Assembly: GCA_021397845.1 (NCBI GenBank)
Contig: CM038045.1
Coordinates: 200,678,631 to 200,742,630, forward strand
DNA length: 64,000 nucleotides
Source of the DNA: Areca catechu
Taxonomy: Eukaryota > Streptophyta > Magnoliopsida > Arecales > Arecaceae
Direction of reading: 5' to 3'
Positions 47,301-56,939 of the stretch are shown piece after piece (the stretch's first letter is position 1; each line of letters opens with the position of its first letter). The position numbers were made by a program, and so were the translations under genes. The notes under the pieces are model-generated. The model searched no databases and was not told the origin of the DNA. It worked only from the letters and a program-made list of their open reading frames with translations.

Positions 47301-50300
47301 TCTGGTTGTATGTTCTTATTTTTACCCTTACATTTCATTGTTAAAATGTTATGTTTCAGGGGTCCAAATCCTGCTGGACAGCCTGCTGGAGGGACTAGTT
47401 TTCCTTCTGCAACACAACCTAGCCCATTTGGTTCTCCGGGCATGTTTAATCAGCCTACAGGAAACCCCTTTTCTTCATCAACGTCTTCCAACCCGTTTGG
47501 ACCTAAAAATGCAACTTTTGGACAGGCCGGCTTTGGGTCCTTATCGTCTTCAATTTTTAGCTCATCTCTTAATGCTTCCTCATCTAGCCCTTTTGTCTCA
47601 ACCCCTTCTACCACTTCATTATTTGTGGCTTCTAGTGGTTCTGCTTTTGGTTCAAGTTCATCTCCACTTTTTGGAGGATCTTCTGCACCTGCTTTCAGTT
47701 CTTCATCCTTGATTTTTGGTTCTTCTGGGGCTGGGTCAAGTCCAGCATTTGGTTCTGGCCTCTCTTTTGGGAACGCTCAATCATCTGGATTTTTCCAATC
47801 CACTTCATCCATTGGGCAAACACCATCTCCTTTTGGTCAGTCTGCTACAGGATTTCAATTGACTACTCCTAGTTCTGGATCAAATCTATTTAGCACACCA
47901 TTAACTGGCTTTGGGGGAAGTTTGTTCACGAATTCAGCACCATCAATTCTTTCAGCTAGCAATCCTGCTGGTTTTGGTCAAGCAACTGTAAGTCACCATG
48001 GAAATTCTGTTGTTAATTCTAGTTTTTCAACCACGTGTTTCCATTTTTTATTCTCTATGTCCACCATGTTGTAGTGCATTTATATGCCCTATTCTGCTGA
48101 TCTTTTTTGGAAGTTTTAAGGAATTATGCTTCTCCTGCAGCCTTCTCTTTCAACTGTATTTCCACAAACTGCCCCTTCTCAGACATCTAATGCGCTTTCT
48201 TTTGGCAACTTTGGTCAGGCACAGCCAAGTAATTCATTTATGTTGTGCTTTCTCTCTTCTATTGCAACTAATATTTCAAGGTATTATTGACATGTTGTTA
48301 TTTTATATCTCAGCATCTTCAGGTAGCTTGGGCAGCACATCAAGTATCTTCAGTCAGGGCACCTTTGCACAACCGTAAAATTCAATTCCTGTCCTGTTCT
48401 TTAATGTAAATTATTAAATAAATGTAAATAGTGTTAAAGGGGTTTTAAAAAATTCAATTATATGAGATTGTTGACACCTGTATGTGTCATGGATTCTGAT
48501 TATGTTTAAATGTTACTGTCTCATTGCAGCATCTTTAAAGACCATTAACAACTCAATATTCTTAAAGTTGTTTCTGTCTTCTTATAATGAGCTGTCAATT
48601 TTTCTTTATGAAAAGAGGATAATGATATTACATGTTTTGGGGAATTGATAAGCCTGTTGACTTATTTCAAAGACTTGAAAATTTATGATTGAATGCTGTA
48701 TTAAGTGCGAGGTTCCTTTTCATTGCTATTGATCTGGCCTTCTCTTTTATTTATTTTTGTTTCTTTCACACATTTTCTCTGATCCACTTTTATCTATTTA
48801 TTTCATCTTGCAATGAATTGACTATTCTTTTTCTGATTGTTCATTTGTTCAATGTGCCAATGCTGTAAATCCTGTACAGCAGAGCTGCCACTCAGCCTGC
48901 TATTGTTGTGCAACCAGCACCAATCACAAATCCTTTTGGGACACTCCCAGCAACACCTCAGATGTCCATTGGTCGTGTGGGTTCTGCACCTTCAATACAG
49001 TATGGGATTTCTACAATGCCTGTAAGCTTACTTGCTTCAAGCCTCTGTATGTATAGTGGGAAAATCATGATTATCTAGTAGATTCTGCATATGATCCACT
49101 AATTTATTTGTCCCTTTTCTGTAATCAATAAAACATTAATCTGCATCTTGTGGACTAGGTGCACGTGCTTTGTTAACTGATTTGTTTGCTTCCTAGCAGG
49201 TTGCTGAAAAGCCTATTCCAGTCAGAATCTCCTCTTTATTGACACCTAGGCACATGTCTCAGAGAAGGCTTAGGTTGCCAGCAAGGAAATATCATTCTAA
49301 AAGTGATGGTCCAAGGGTGAGAATATTTTGTAGTTTTACTTTTTCTATAATTTCTTCAGTATGACAATCACTAACCCATGGACTTCTAAGGAAAGTCGAC
49401 TATTTCTTTTCCCTGGACATGCTGGTTTCCTGCTCATTATATTCAGCGCTTACAGCATGCAAGAACGCTACTTGCTGAGTCAGCATCTCTGTGCAGGTAC
49501 CATTCTTCAGTGACGACGAAGAAGCATCCACCACCCCTAAAGCAGATGCTTTTATTATTCCCCGGGAGAATCCTAGAGCACTAGTTGTCCGTCCAGTTGA
49601 ACAGTGGCCTTCAAGATCTATGACAGACAAACAGTTTGGGCTGAAAATGACACCTACTTCAGCAAATGAAAATGGTAAAATATGGTTTTGTGTGGCATAT
49701 GTAATTAATTGCCTGCATGCATTTGACATTAAATATAGTTACATAAGTATTTTTTTAATCTATTACCATGAACATTGAAGTTTATATCAAAACATGACTT
49801 TTGCTTGAATGAAAACTGGAGATGCTTGATTGGTCACTAGAGAACCTTATTATTTAATCAAGCCAGACCTAGGACTGAACTCTCCCAATGTTCAAGTAGC
49901 AATATTTATAGGCATGGTTAACATATCGTCTTATTTCCTGGGTTTATACTATATTAGCTTTTGTCACTGGTTTCTGTATCAAGGTCTACAGCATAGTGAT
50001 AAAGGTTGTCTAAACCTACACTTTCATGATCCATCTCAGTTTTCATTAATCCCAAACCCACCTCTTCATGTTTTTTGGACATGAATTCCAGCCTGTCCAA
50101 CGTAGTGCCTTCACAGATCAGCTAATCATCTTTTTATGTGCACGATATTGGATTAAAAAGCATCTGAGAGTTTATAACTTGGATAATTTGTCCTCTTTGG
50201 AAGGTGCTCCTCTGACATCATGAGAAGCCTTCAGAAAATGACTTCTGAGAAATTGATATCATTATTATCAATCAGTGTCATACTTCTACCACCATCTCCA

Positions 50301-53256
50301 CCTTGTAGCCATCATAACTACCATTTTTCCTTTGGTATCTTCTACTACACGTGCACCTTCCTGGCTGCTACGCATCTGCCTTCACCACCCCACCACTGTT
50401 TTCAATGGTTGGCTGCAGCACCACCACCAGTAGCCTGCTGCTGCTACAAATAAATCCAGTTACCATCGGTTCTCATTTGTTTTCTCCCCCCTAGCTCCAC
50501 CACTATCTCATTGTTGCTCTGCTACTGAAGTATGAGAAATGTCTGCTACAACTGCTCTGCTGAATATAATTTTTTTCACCATATTTTGTTCAGATCTGGG
50601 TTCTATCTTTCACTTTTCTGCAATAAATAAAGTGCTTGAGTTTGACTACTACCCCATCTCAGTTAGATTGATGCAGTCGAAGTGACCTGTCAGCTCAATA
50701 ATGCAATTAGACCCATTAACTATAATCAAGATAATAACAGAATTTACTCATCAGTAATTATTTGAAGTAATATTTATGTTGCCTTAACTTAGGTCATGAA
50801 GAGCGTGAAGAACATAAAGTTATTTTAGGATTATTTTCTACCAATAATAAGGTTAAAATGACATTCTTGTAATTTGCATTACAATAATGTCAAGTATTTA
50901 TTGATGGGTAGTTGCAAGTATCCATTTGTAGGTGTTGGAGCAACAGGTTCCCCTTTTCTAAGGATTTGTTTGGTTCGTGAGAAGAACTTCTTAGAAAGTA
51001 ACTTCCTGGAAAGCTGTTTCCGAGGAATAAGATTTTGCCATGTTTGCTTGATTATGAAAAAGTGGCTTATTCAAGAGTGGTTTATGTTTGGCTAAACATC
51101 TATTTCCTTGAAAAATTATATAAAATATCTATTATGGAAAATTGTATAAAATGCCTATTATATCCTTAATAGATATAAGATCATACCTTTTTACTCCTAA
51201 ATTTATATAAATAATAATATTATATTTATACTAATATAAATATAATATTAATATATTATAATATAATATTAGATCATAATCATTTATTATATTAATATAA
51301 TACTATTGTATATGTATTAATATTATTTTAATATAATATTAATATTATAATATTTATATTAATATAAATTTTATTATATTAATATAAATATTAGGATAAT
51401 ATCATGTATTTTATCTTAACCATCCATTAATATTTTGTATAATTTTAGCTATAGACATTTAAGGGTATTTTTGGAAAGAAAAAAGCCTTCACTTTCCATC
51501 CCATGGGAAATTCCAAAATCCACCTTTCCCATGGACTTTTACTTGTCATGAAATGTGGAAAGTGTCTTCTCATGGGAACAACTTTTTCCATTCTCTCTCT
51601 TGTTAAAACTCTATCCAAATAATAAAATCTTTTTCCACTTTCTAGTAAGTGCCTTCCCCCCCTTCACTTCCATCAACTAAATGAGTCCTAAATCTTCTTC
51701 CAATTTTATCAATGGAGAGGAAAGGGTTAGTATAAACTTGCACAACGTTCCTTTTCTAACCAGGTACACTTGCACCGTCACATGTTTTGGATGCTAGAAA
51801 TTTAAGATTCTTTTAGTAGTGGGAGCCATACGTTCCCCTCTAATTCTTCTAATTTCATCGATGGAGAGGAAAGGGCAAGTATAACTTGTAAAGAGATCCT
51901 TTTCTAGTTGGGTACACTTGTTGCACTGTCACATGTTTTGCATACTAGAAATACAAGATTCTTTTAAACCACCTTCTTCTTCCTCTTGATCCTTTTGCAT
52001 GCTAGAAAGTTAAGATTCTTCTAGACCTTATTTATTTTTTTTGCAAGCTAGAAAGTTAAGGTTCTTCTAGACCTTTTGTGGTGTAACAATTTTCTTTTTT
52101 CTTCTTCAAATTTGATCAATGCGGAGAAAGGCTAAAAGTATAACTTGCACAGAGATCCTTTTCTAACCAGATGCACTGTCACATGTTTTGCATGCTAGAA
52201 AGTTAAGATTCTTTAGACCAGATGCACTGTCTTTTCTTCTTCTTCTGTCAATGGATGGAGAAGAAAAGGTCGAAGTATAATTTGCATAGGGATCTTTTTC
52301 TAACGAGATACACTTGGACTGTCATGTGTTTTGTGTGCTAAAAGGTTGAGATTCTTTCAGACCTTATAGTGGTGCAACAATCTATCATTTGTCTGGTGTC
52401 CAAGAGCACAAGTGAGACCCTTTTCTAACCAGATGCACTGTCACATGTGATGCATGCTAGAAAATCAGGATTCTTTTACACTATCGTGTTGTAACAATCT
52501 ATCGTAAGATATTTAAACTCGTCAGTGCCAGCATTAATATCTTCTAACTCACCTTGACGTTGGCACAATGATGCAGGGAGTTCAGCTGACAATGGGCACA
52601 ACCAGCAACAAAATAGCTATCCTCTATCGCCATCCAAACCTTCCCAGAAGCTGAATGGGTTTCATACTGACCATGCAGTAAAGGAGGGTGATTCGTTGTC
52701 CACAACCTTCTCTGGGCACAGGGCAGGTGAAGCTGCAATTGTGTATGAGCATGGTGCTGACATTGATTCTCTGGTGCCCAGGCTTCATCGTGCCGAATAT
52801 TACACTGAGCCACGAATCCAGGAGCTGGCTGCCAAGGAACGATCTGAACCAGGCTTCTGCTGCCATGTGAAGAACTTTGTGGTTGGAAGGCATGGGTATG
52901 GCTCCATAAAGTTTGATGGAGAAACTGATGTGAGAAGGCTTGACCTTGATTCGATCATCCAGTTCAACAACCGGGAGGTTATTGTGTACAAGGATGAGAG
53001 CAAGAAGCCTCCCATCAGACAGGGTCTCAACAAGCCTGCCGAGGTGACGCTACTTAACATCATGTGCATCAATAAGAAGACAGGGCTGCAGTACACTGAA
53101 GGTCCCAAGGTTGAGAAATACAGGGAGATGCTGATAAAGAAGGCCCAAGAGCAGGGGGCTGAGTTTGTGTCATACGATGCAGTCAAAGGGGAGTGGAAAT
53201 TCAAGGTCAGGCACTTCAGCTCCTATGGCATTCAGGATGTCGTTTGTGATATCTAG
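35324..53256 (+). CDS. NUP98: Nucleoporin NUP98 (whole gene, 11 coding exons)
   Basis: Exons: 35324-35342, 36028-36306, 45051-45686, 45873-46107, 47360-47987, 48141-48228, 48314-48374, 48880-49021, 49200-49316, 49497-49674, 52577-53256. They total 3063 nt (1020 residues), with compatible phases at every junction. The product is a nuclear pore component. N-terminal FG and PAFG repeats form the permeability-barrier phase. A GLEBS motif (about 336-386) binds RAE1/Gle2 for mRNA export. A second FG/SSS region follows. The C-terminal autoproteolytic, pore-anchoring domain (about 860-1008) ends at HF/S. The length is close to that of plant NUP98A (about 1040). The NUP96 part fused to NUP98 in animals is absent, as in plants. 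No inactivating change is seen. Introns 2 and 10 are long and filled with transposons. Confidence 0.93.
36028..36306 (+). CDS. NUP98: NUP98 exon 2 (FG repeats)
   Basis: Preceded by acceptor catgcag and followed by donor gttagt. It encodes FG dipeptides in contexts such as SPFGSQSVFGQTSS and PAFGASSTPAFG. The exon enters and leaves in phase 1. Confidence 0.92.
37379..37631 (+). repeat. TRIM 5' terminal repeat
   Basis: A 253-bp repeat, TG…CA, directly followed (2-bp gap) by the primer-site-like sequence at 37634. Confidence 0.93.
37634..37645 (+). promoter_or_regulatory. TRIM primer-binding site (tRNA-Met type, mutated)
   Basis: TAGTATCAGAAC matches TGGTATCAGAGC at ten of twelve positions; both differences are G to A. 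Confidence 0.8.
37702..37954 (+). repeat. TRIM 3' terminal repeat
   Basis: Equal in length to the first repeat and ending in CCTACA before the target duplication CCTAC. Confidence 0.93.
38930..39145 (+). repeat. Dispersed 0.2-kb repeat, copy 1
   Basis: GC-rich palindromic words (gggatggggtaccatccc, cgggacaggacgtcccg) are followed by tgtcctgtttcatagaaaa and a gtgggatttaaaacctt end. A second copy in the same orientation lies at 43246-43475. It resembles a small non-autonomous element; no transposition features are certain. Confidence 0.75.
40640..43980 (-). pseudogene. Decayed RTE-type LINE
   Basis: The minus strand holds endonuclease and reverse-transcriptase relics in order. Endonuclease: LQETK then GEKAKEFGKTGYKLWYTGK near 43490-43610, and IGVIVNKNLKDEIVHIKRVR with a GYAPQVG-like end near 43130-43240. 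RT: LQERVMEHRLRCDTKISNYQ, FGYTRKV and VFIDLEKTYDES at 41694-41894, and a PIVDDIFLV relic of the (F/Y)ADD box near 41447-41476. The 3' end carries ccttaaggcttcattgagtt and a short atcatcatc tail, which suits RTE LINEs. Stops and frameshifts are numerous. It is antisense to NUP98 within intron 2. Confidence 0.85.
43246..43475 (+). repeat. Dispersed 0.2-kb repeat, copy 2 (nested in the LINE)
   Basis: Matches 38930-39145 in order: ggcgggatgtcccgtgg, ggggtaccatccca, cttgtttcatagtaaaa, gatgggatttaaagcctta. It interrupts the LINE endonuclease between the YTGKNR and GVIVNK blocks, so it inserted after the LINE. Confidence 0.78.
45051..45686 (+). CDS. NUP98: NUP98 exon 3 (tandem PAFG repeats)
   Basis: From acceptor ctcttctag to donor gtgagt. 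It encodes about 211 residues dominated by an eight-residue repeat of the type PAFGSTTT, PAFGATTS or PTFGATAT. Such FG repeats bind transport receptors. Long open frames in other phases and on the other strand here (for example 45063-45716 + and 45037-45447 -) are shadows of the 24-nt repeat. Confidence 0.94.
45873..46107 (+). CDS. NUP98: NUP98 exon 4 (GLEBS motif)
   Basis: Encodes GSQTATPAFGSPSFG and then VVAYSPTPETD, KLESISAMPAYKEKSHEELR and WEDYQLGDKGG. The last part is the GLEBS segment that binds RAE1/Gle2. The acceptor is ttttgaag. The donor is less certain: only the gtagat at 46108 keeps frame with exon 5 (adding one Lys), while gtggca at 46100 and the GC donor gcaagt at 46104 would shift the frame. 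Confidence 0.85.
47360..47987 (+). CDS. NUP98: NUP98 exon 5 (second FG region)
   Basis: Starts after atgtttcag with G-GPNPAGQPAGG and continues with FG repeats separated by serine-rich spacers (SSSPLFGGSSAPAFSSSS, FGQTP-like words). The donor is gtaagt at 47988, phase 0. Confidence 0.92.
48141..48228 (+). CDS. NUP98: NUP98 exon 6
   Basis: From acceptor ctcctgcag, encodes PSLSTVFPQTAPSQTSNAL then SFGNFGQAQP; the donor is gtaatt. It leaves phase 1. Confidence 0.88.
48314..48374 (+). CDS. NUP98: NUP98 exon 7
   Basis: Encodes TSSGSLGSTSSIFSQGTFAQ and the start of a proline codon. The donor gtaaaa overlaps what would be a TAA stop if the intron were retained, so retention would truncate the protein before the autoproteolytic domain. 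Confidence 0.88.
48880..49021 (+). CDS. NUP98: NUP98 exon 8
   Basis: Encodes RAATQPAIVVQPAPITNPFG and GTLPATPQMSIGRVGSAPSI. The acceptor reads cagcag, so splicing at 48880 or 48883 would include or omit one arginine. The donor is gtaagc, phase 0. Confidence 0.9.
49200..49316 (+). CDS. NUP98: NUP98 exon 9
   Basis: Encodes VAEKPIPVRISSLLTPRHMS and QRRLRLPARKYHSKSDGPR. The basic region may act in nuclear import or pore contacts (inference). The acceptor reads ctagcag, so a start at 49197 would add one glutamine. The donor is gtgaga. Confidence 0.9.
49497..49674 (+). CDS. NUP98: NUP98 exon 10
   Basis: Encodes VPFFSDDEEASTTPKADAFI, IPRENPRALVVRPVEQWPSR and SMTDKQFGLKMTPTSANEN. The PFFSD and NPRALVVRP blocks are typical of the linker before the autoproteolytic domain. 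The donor gtaaaa leaves phase 1. Confidence 0.92.
50962..51688. mobile_element. Tourist-like MITE in NUP98 intron 10
   Basis: The ends form terminal inverted repeats: GGATTTGTTTGGTT at the left and the complement GGACTCATTTAGTTG at the right, with further inverted similarity inward (tagaaagt on both arms). The 3-bp TAA is present on both sides (50959-50961 and 51689-51691). Those features suit PIF/Harbinger-derived MITEs. The centre (about 51110-51420) is very AT-rich. No transposase is encoded. Confidence 0.75.
51713..52503. repeat. Degenerate tandem array in NUP98 intron 10 (five units)
   Basis: Units of roughly 100-260 bp share atggagaggaaaggg, gatccttttctaaccag, gcactgtcacatgttttgca and tgctagaaagttaagattctt. 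The last unit stops about 70 bp before the exon 11 acceptor. No coding potential. Confidence 0.78.
52577..53256 (+). CDS. NUP98: NUP98 exon 11 (autoproteolytic domain, stop)
   Basis: From acceptor gatgcag, encodes a polar linker and then the peptidase S59 domain: LVPRLHRAEYYTEPRIQELA, CHVKNFVVGRHGYGSIKF, LDLDSIIQFNNREVIVY, GLNKPAEVTLLNI and KVRHFSSYGI. Self-cleavage in this family occurs in HF/S, here giving a 12-residue tail (SSYGIQDVVCDI). The domain anchors NUP98 to the pore scaffold. Stop TAG at 53254-53256. Confidence 0.95.
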
Positions 53257-54093
53257 ATTTCAGAGAATATCTGTTGTCTCTGCATGTTGGCTTTAAGTCT
53301 GTCCCCGTTTGGTGGAAGGGTTGGAAGGGTAAAGTGAAATTAGTCTCCTGCAGAGAAACTGGGAGGCAGTGCTTTGTTCTTGAGGTTCAGCGTTTTAGAC
53401 TGTTGTAACTTGTGGTAATTTTTGTTTTTTTTATAAAAAAAATCTCTATTTTTCTTGGGCCAAGTGTTTTGAGGGGGAAAAAGGTTTCAAGTTCTCTTTA
53501 ATGAGAAACTGTATTTTGGTTTCGATGACAGAATTCTAGATTTTTATTTTTTTAATTTTTTTATGAGGACATGATTTGACTTTTGTAAGAACGGAGTATT
53601 CTTAAAGGAGCTGGACTCAAAGCCAAGCTGGACTGTTTGTTTGCCAAATTAATCCTTAACATTTGATTTGGGTCAAGCTGGAGGCTTGAGCTAAAGTCAA
53701 GGCTGCTAGGAGGTCTGGTTCCATTTATTTTTGCTGCCCCCTCTAAAAATATTTCCCCATGAAGACATTGTCTTAAGATTTGATCGATCAAATTAGTCTT
53801 ACCTATCATCACAAAATTATGTAGCCTAAGTAATACGTAATGGATTAAGACGAGGTCTTAAAAATTTTTATACATTAAGAAACACTGAAGTCCTTTCTAG
53901 TTTGAGCTAGGTTGGGATGCTTGAGAATATTTGGCTATTAAATGCTTTCTATAGAAAAACGATCAATGACCTTTCAAACTAAAAATCAACATCGTTAAAG
54001 ACATTTGAATTGGCCGGAAATAAAAAAAATTATATATTTTTTAAAGACCCTAAACATTAAATGAAAAAAATTCCCAAAAAATGGAAAAAGAAT

Positions 54094-54186
<93 letters not shown>

Positions 54187-54616
54187 ATGATGAAGGCTCC
54201 TTATTAATGAGTTGGGGTATTAAATATGATCTGCTATTACTAAATTATTTTTAAATTAAAAATTATGTAAGTTGGAGATCTCTAATTTATGTATTTAATG
54301 GTCAAAAAAAAAAAAACATGTATAATTATTTATACTATCCATTATTTAAACTAGGTAGAGATCTAATGTACAGTCTTCTTTTTAAAGGTATGCATTTTCA
54401 TAATTTTGGTGACATTTTGCCCCTTGAAATTTTCTTTGGATTTTTATGTTCTCTGTTTTGTGAGAGAATGTTGGGATTGTTTTGCAACTAGTATAACTTA
54501 TCTTTTTTATTATTGTAGATGCACATGGTTAATTGGCTTCTTAAAAATATTTTTCTTCTCTACTCATCCTTTTAACTTGCTTTCATTTTTTAACTTCGAT
54601 CCCCAAGTGGTAAGAG
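53257..54616 (+). other. NUP98 3' UTR and downstream spacer
   Basis: The 3' UTR probably extends to about 53450-53550, where A/T-rich words (tttataaaaaaaatc, ctttaatgagaaac) could direct cleavage; no perfect AATAAA stands out. The rest shows no gene. It includes the microsatellite listed next. Confidence 0.5.
54098..54181. repeat. Compound microsatellite (TC)n(TA)n
   Basis: About 40 bp of tc repeats passes directly into about 40 bp of ta repeats. Confidence 0.97.
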
Positions 54617-54621
54617 TAGAT

Positions 54622-55097
54622 TGTAAGAGTTTTTTTTAAATTGGGCTAATATTAATTAAAATTTTATTTTATTAAAATCATATTTGAGACGTAGGTTGAG
54701 CTCATTTTTATGTGATCATTGTTTGGATTGGGAGTATCTTATGTGATTGATATGGTTGAGGCGGCATAGTATAGGCCTTGCCCAACTGGCCTGTGATGGG
54801 AGGGCTTATTAGGGTTTGCTTATAAATAAGGTCCCCTCTCCACTCCTCGATATAATATGATATTTTTATATGAGATTGGTTCTCACGCTTGTCTCATCGA
54901 TGAGCTGCTTGTTACATGAGGATGCTGGAAAGAAGGACTCTGCCTTCGATGTTCATGTGAGCATCTTTTCAAAATTTGGAAATTATGAAGATTATAGTAA
55001 ATACAGGTATGTATCGCACTTCTTTTTCTCAGATCTATTTTCATGATTCTAATCTTCTTGATCAATCCAATGGATTAAAGGAATATGTTTTCCTACA
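54622..55097 (+). mobile_element. Solo LTR related to the copy 1 retrotransposon
   Basis: Starts TGTAAGAG and ends TTTTCCTACA, with perfect 5-bp target duplications TAGAT at 54617-54621 and 55098-55102. It aligns, in opposite orientation, with the LTRs at 9474 and 16544: ttgggctaatattaatt, tatgtgatcattg, ggttgaggcggca and taaatacaggtatgtat all have counterparts in order. It is clearly more diverged than those two are from each other. No interior or partner remains, as expected from unequal recombination between LTRs. Confidence 0.9.
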
Positions 55098-55102
55098 TAG
55101 AT

Positions 55103-55280
55103 ATCATCCGAGCAAGCATCTATTTAGTTGTTTGTGAATGAACAAAAAGGCTCATAATCTCAAGCGAAAAAAAGAGAAAAAGAACAAAAAAAACATTGCC
55201 GATCAGTCTATTAAGGACTAACTTTTATGGAATATATTATTGGAAGGATAATGGGTACATTTATAAGCTATAATACCATT
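55103..55280. other. Short spacer between solo LTR and gypsy element 2
   Basis: AT-rich, with an aaaaaaagagaaaaag run; nothing recognisable. Confidence 0.5.
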
Positions 55281-56654
55281 TGTTGCCGCCTACACTGTCG
55301 TGGCCTGTAGCTAGAGCCGACTTCGGATGCCGACCTCATCGCATGGGAGCCTGCATGCGCGCCTGGACCTGCAAAATAGAGGAGACTCGGGCTGGGAATC
55401 CTGGCATGGGCACTCCGACGATCAAGTCAGTGACGATCCAGAAGAACAGATCCTCTTCTGTGGGCCCCTTGCTCGGACTCCACACTCGGAGGAGGAGATT
55501 TAGTTTGAAATAGAGAGAATGGAGCTGGGGTAGAGCAGCTGAGGAGAACTCGGGCCTTGTGGCTGTGTTCGTCAAGACCCTTCCGATGAGTCTCTGGTAG
55601 CCCAAAGCATTCAGTCTCGCCGTTGCTCTCCTGTGCGCTGCCTTCTCTCCCGGTTGCTCGAGTTAGACTTGCTTACTTTTTTTTTGGGAACCCTCGGAGA
55701 GTCCTTTATGCCAGGATCCCTCCCAGCGGCTTACCTTGGGATCTCCCCCTCTACCGGTGCCGAAGGGTCAACATCTAGCAGTGCTTCGTGCCGTGCGCAT
55801 AGGTGTCTTTCCTCATTCATGATAAGGGGTTGTGCCGCATGCTCTGACTCTCCATCTGGTCGCTCTTCTTCGGGAAACATGGCAGTGTCTCTATTGGGAG
55901 GTAGCCATTCCCTGGATTTGAATCTTCCGGGATAGTGAACTCTTCCGGGTGGTGCAGATGGTCGGTCGAGAGTGCGATGCTTTGGATAGGGTGCCTTTTC
56001 CTATCTGGTATAAACAGCAGCAAGGGTGATCATGGCATCCTGGGAGGTACTCCTCCATGGTCCTTGGGCGGTGGCTCGCTGCCCGAGGGAAGTGGCACCA
56101 TGGGATTCGAATGAGATCTCGATTTCGACCGAGATGGGCATGACCCCGAGGGAGCCACCCAGTGAAGGAGCTCGAGGAAGGAGCTCGACTTCGACCGAGG
56201 TGGGCTCGATCCTAAGGGAGCCACCCGACGAAGGAGCTCGAAGAGAGTGGGAGCTCAACTTCGATCGAGGTGGGCTCGATCTCGAGAGAGCCACCCAGCG
56301 AAGGAGCTCGAAGAGAGCGGGGCTCGATTTCGATCGAGATGGGCTCGGTCTCGAGGGAGCCACCCGGCGAAGGAGCTTGAAGAGAGCGGGAGCTCGACTT
56401 CAATCGAAATGGGCTCGATCCCAAGGGAGCTACCCGGCGAAGGGGCTTGAAGAGAGCGGGAGCTCGACTTCGACCGAGATGGGCTCGACCTCGAGGGAGC
56501 CATTCGACGAAGAAGCTCGAAGAGAGCGGGAACTCAACTTCGACCGAGGTGGGCTCGACCTCCGGGGAGTCGCCTGGCGAAGGATTTGACGTGGCAGCAC
56601 GCGGCATCAGGCTGGATCTGATAGGAACTCTACGTCAGCAATCTTGCCACATTA
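55281..56654 (-). repeat. Left LTR of gypsy element 2
   Basis: Starts TGTTGCCGCC and ends gccacatta. It shares gggcactccgacgatcaagt, the aacagatcctc block and the terminal cgtcagcaatcttgcca with the element 1 LTRs, but is several hundred bp shorter. Confidence 0.82.
56130..56580. repeat. About 70-bp tandem array in the left LTR of element 2
   Basis: The word tgggctcg recurs at 56201, 56271, 56340, 56410 and 56480, a spacing of 69-70 bp. The unit is related to the 62-bp unit of element 1 (cgaccgaggtgggctcga, gagccacc) with an added agctcgaagagagcgg segment. Confidence 0.9.
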
Positions 56655-56670
56655 TTTGCCCCCCACTCCC
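56655..56670 (-). promoter_or_regulatory. Polypurine tract of gypsy element 2
   Basis: The minus strand reads GGGAGTGGGGGGCAAA before the LTR, identical to that of element 1. Confidence 0.85.
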
Positions 56671-56867
56671 GAGTCCCGTTGGCGCGCAGTGCTGACATGG
56701 AAAGGTAGAAATCGAGCACCATTAATACCATGATTGCCGGCACCTCAGGGAACGGACCTTGAGCCAATGCGAGGATGACACGTCAGTTGGTCCGAGGAAA
56801 CATAATGATCGATGCAGGACCTGAAGCAGTTTTTGGCGAACCAAAGCACAGTTCCTGTTGATTTTGA

Positions 56868-56873
56868 CACGTG
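56868..56873 (+). promoter_or_regulatory. G-box upstream of the antisense gene, element 2
   Basis: CACGTG within gacacgtggcgg, in the block agtttttggcgaaccaaag and onward that matches element 1 upstream of its antisense gene. Confidence 0.45.
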
Positions 56874-56939
56874 GCGGCGATCCAACGGAGGTGGTTGCAA
56901 TGGGGGTACAGCCGCTGCGTGGTCATTTCGGAAAGAGGG

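Noticed and set aside
36028..53256. A NUP98-NUP96 fusion as in animals and yeast
   Set aside because: The frame ends with TAG 12 codons after the HF/S site and no NUP96-like sequence follows; in plants NUP96 is a separate gene.
56001..56695. Open frames on both strands over the left LTR of element 2
   Set aside because: Products of the 70-bp tandem unit, with no family resemblance.
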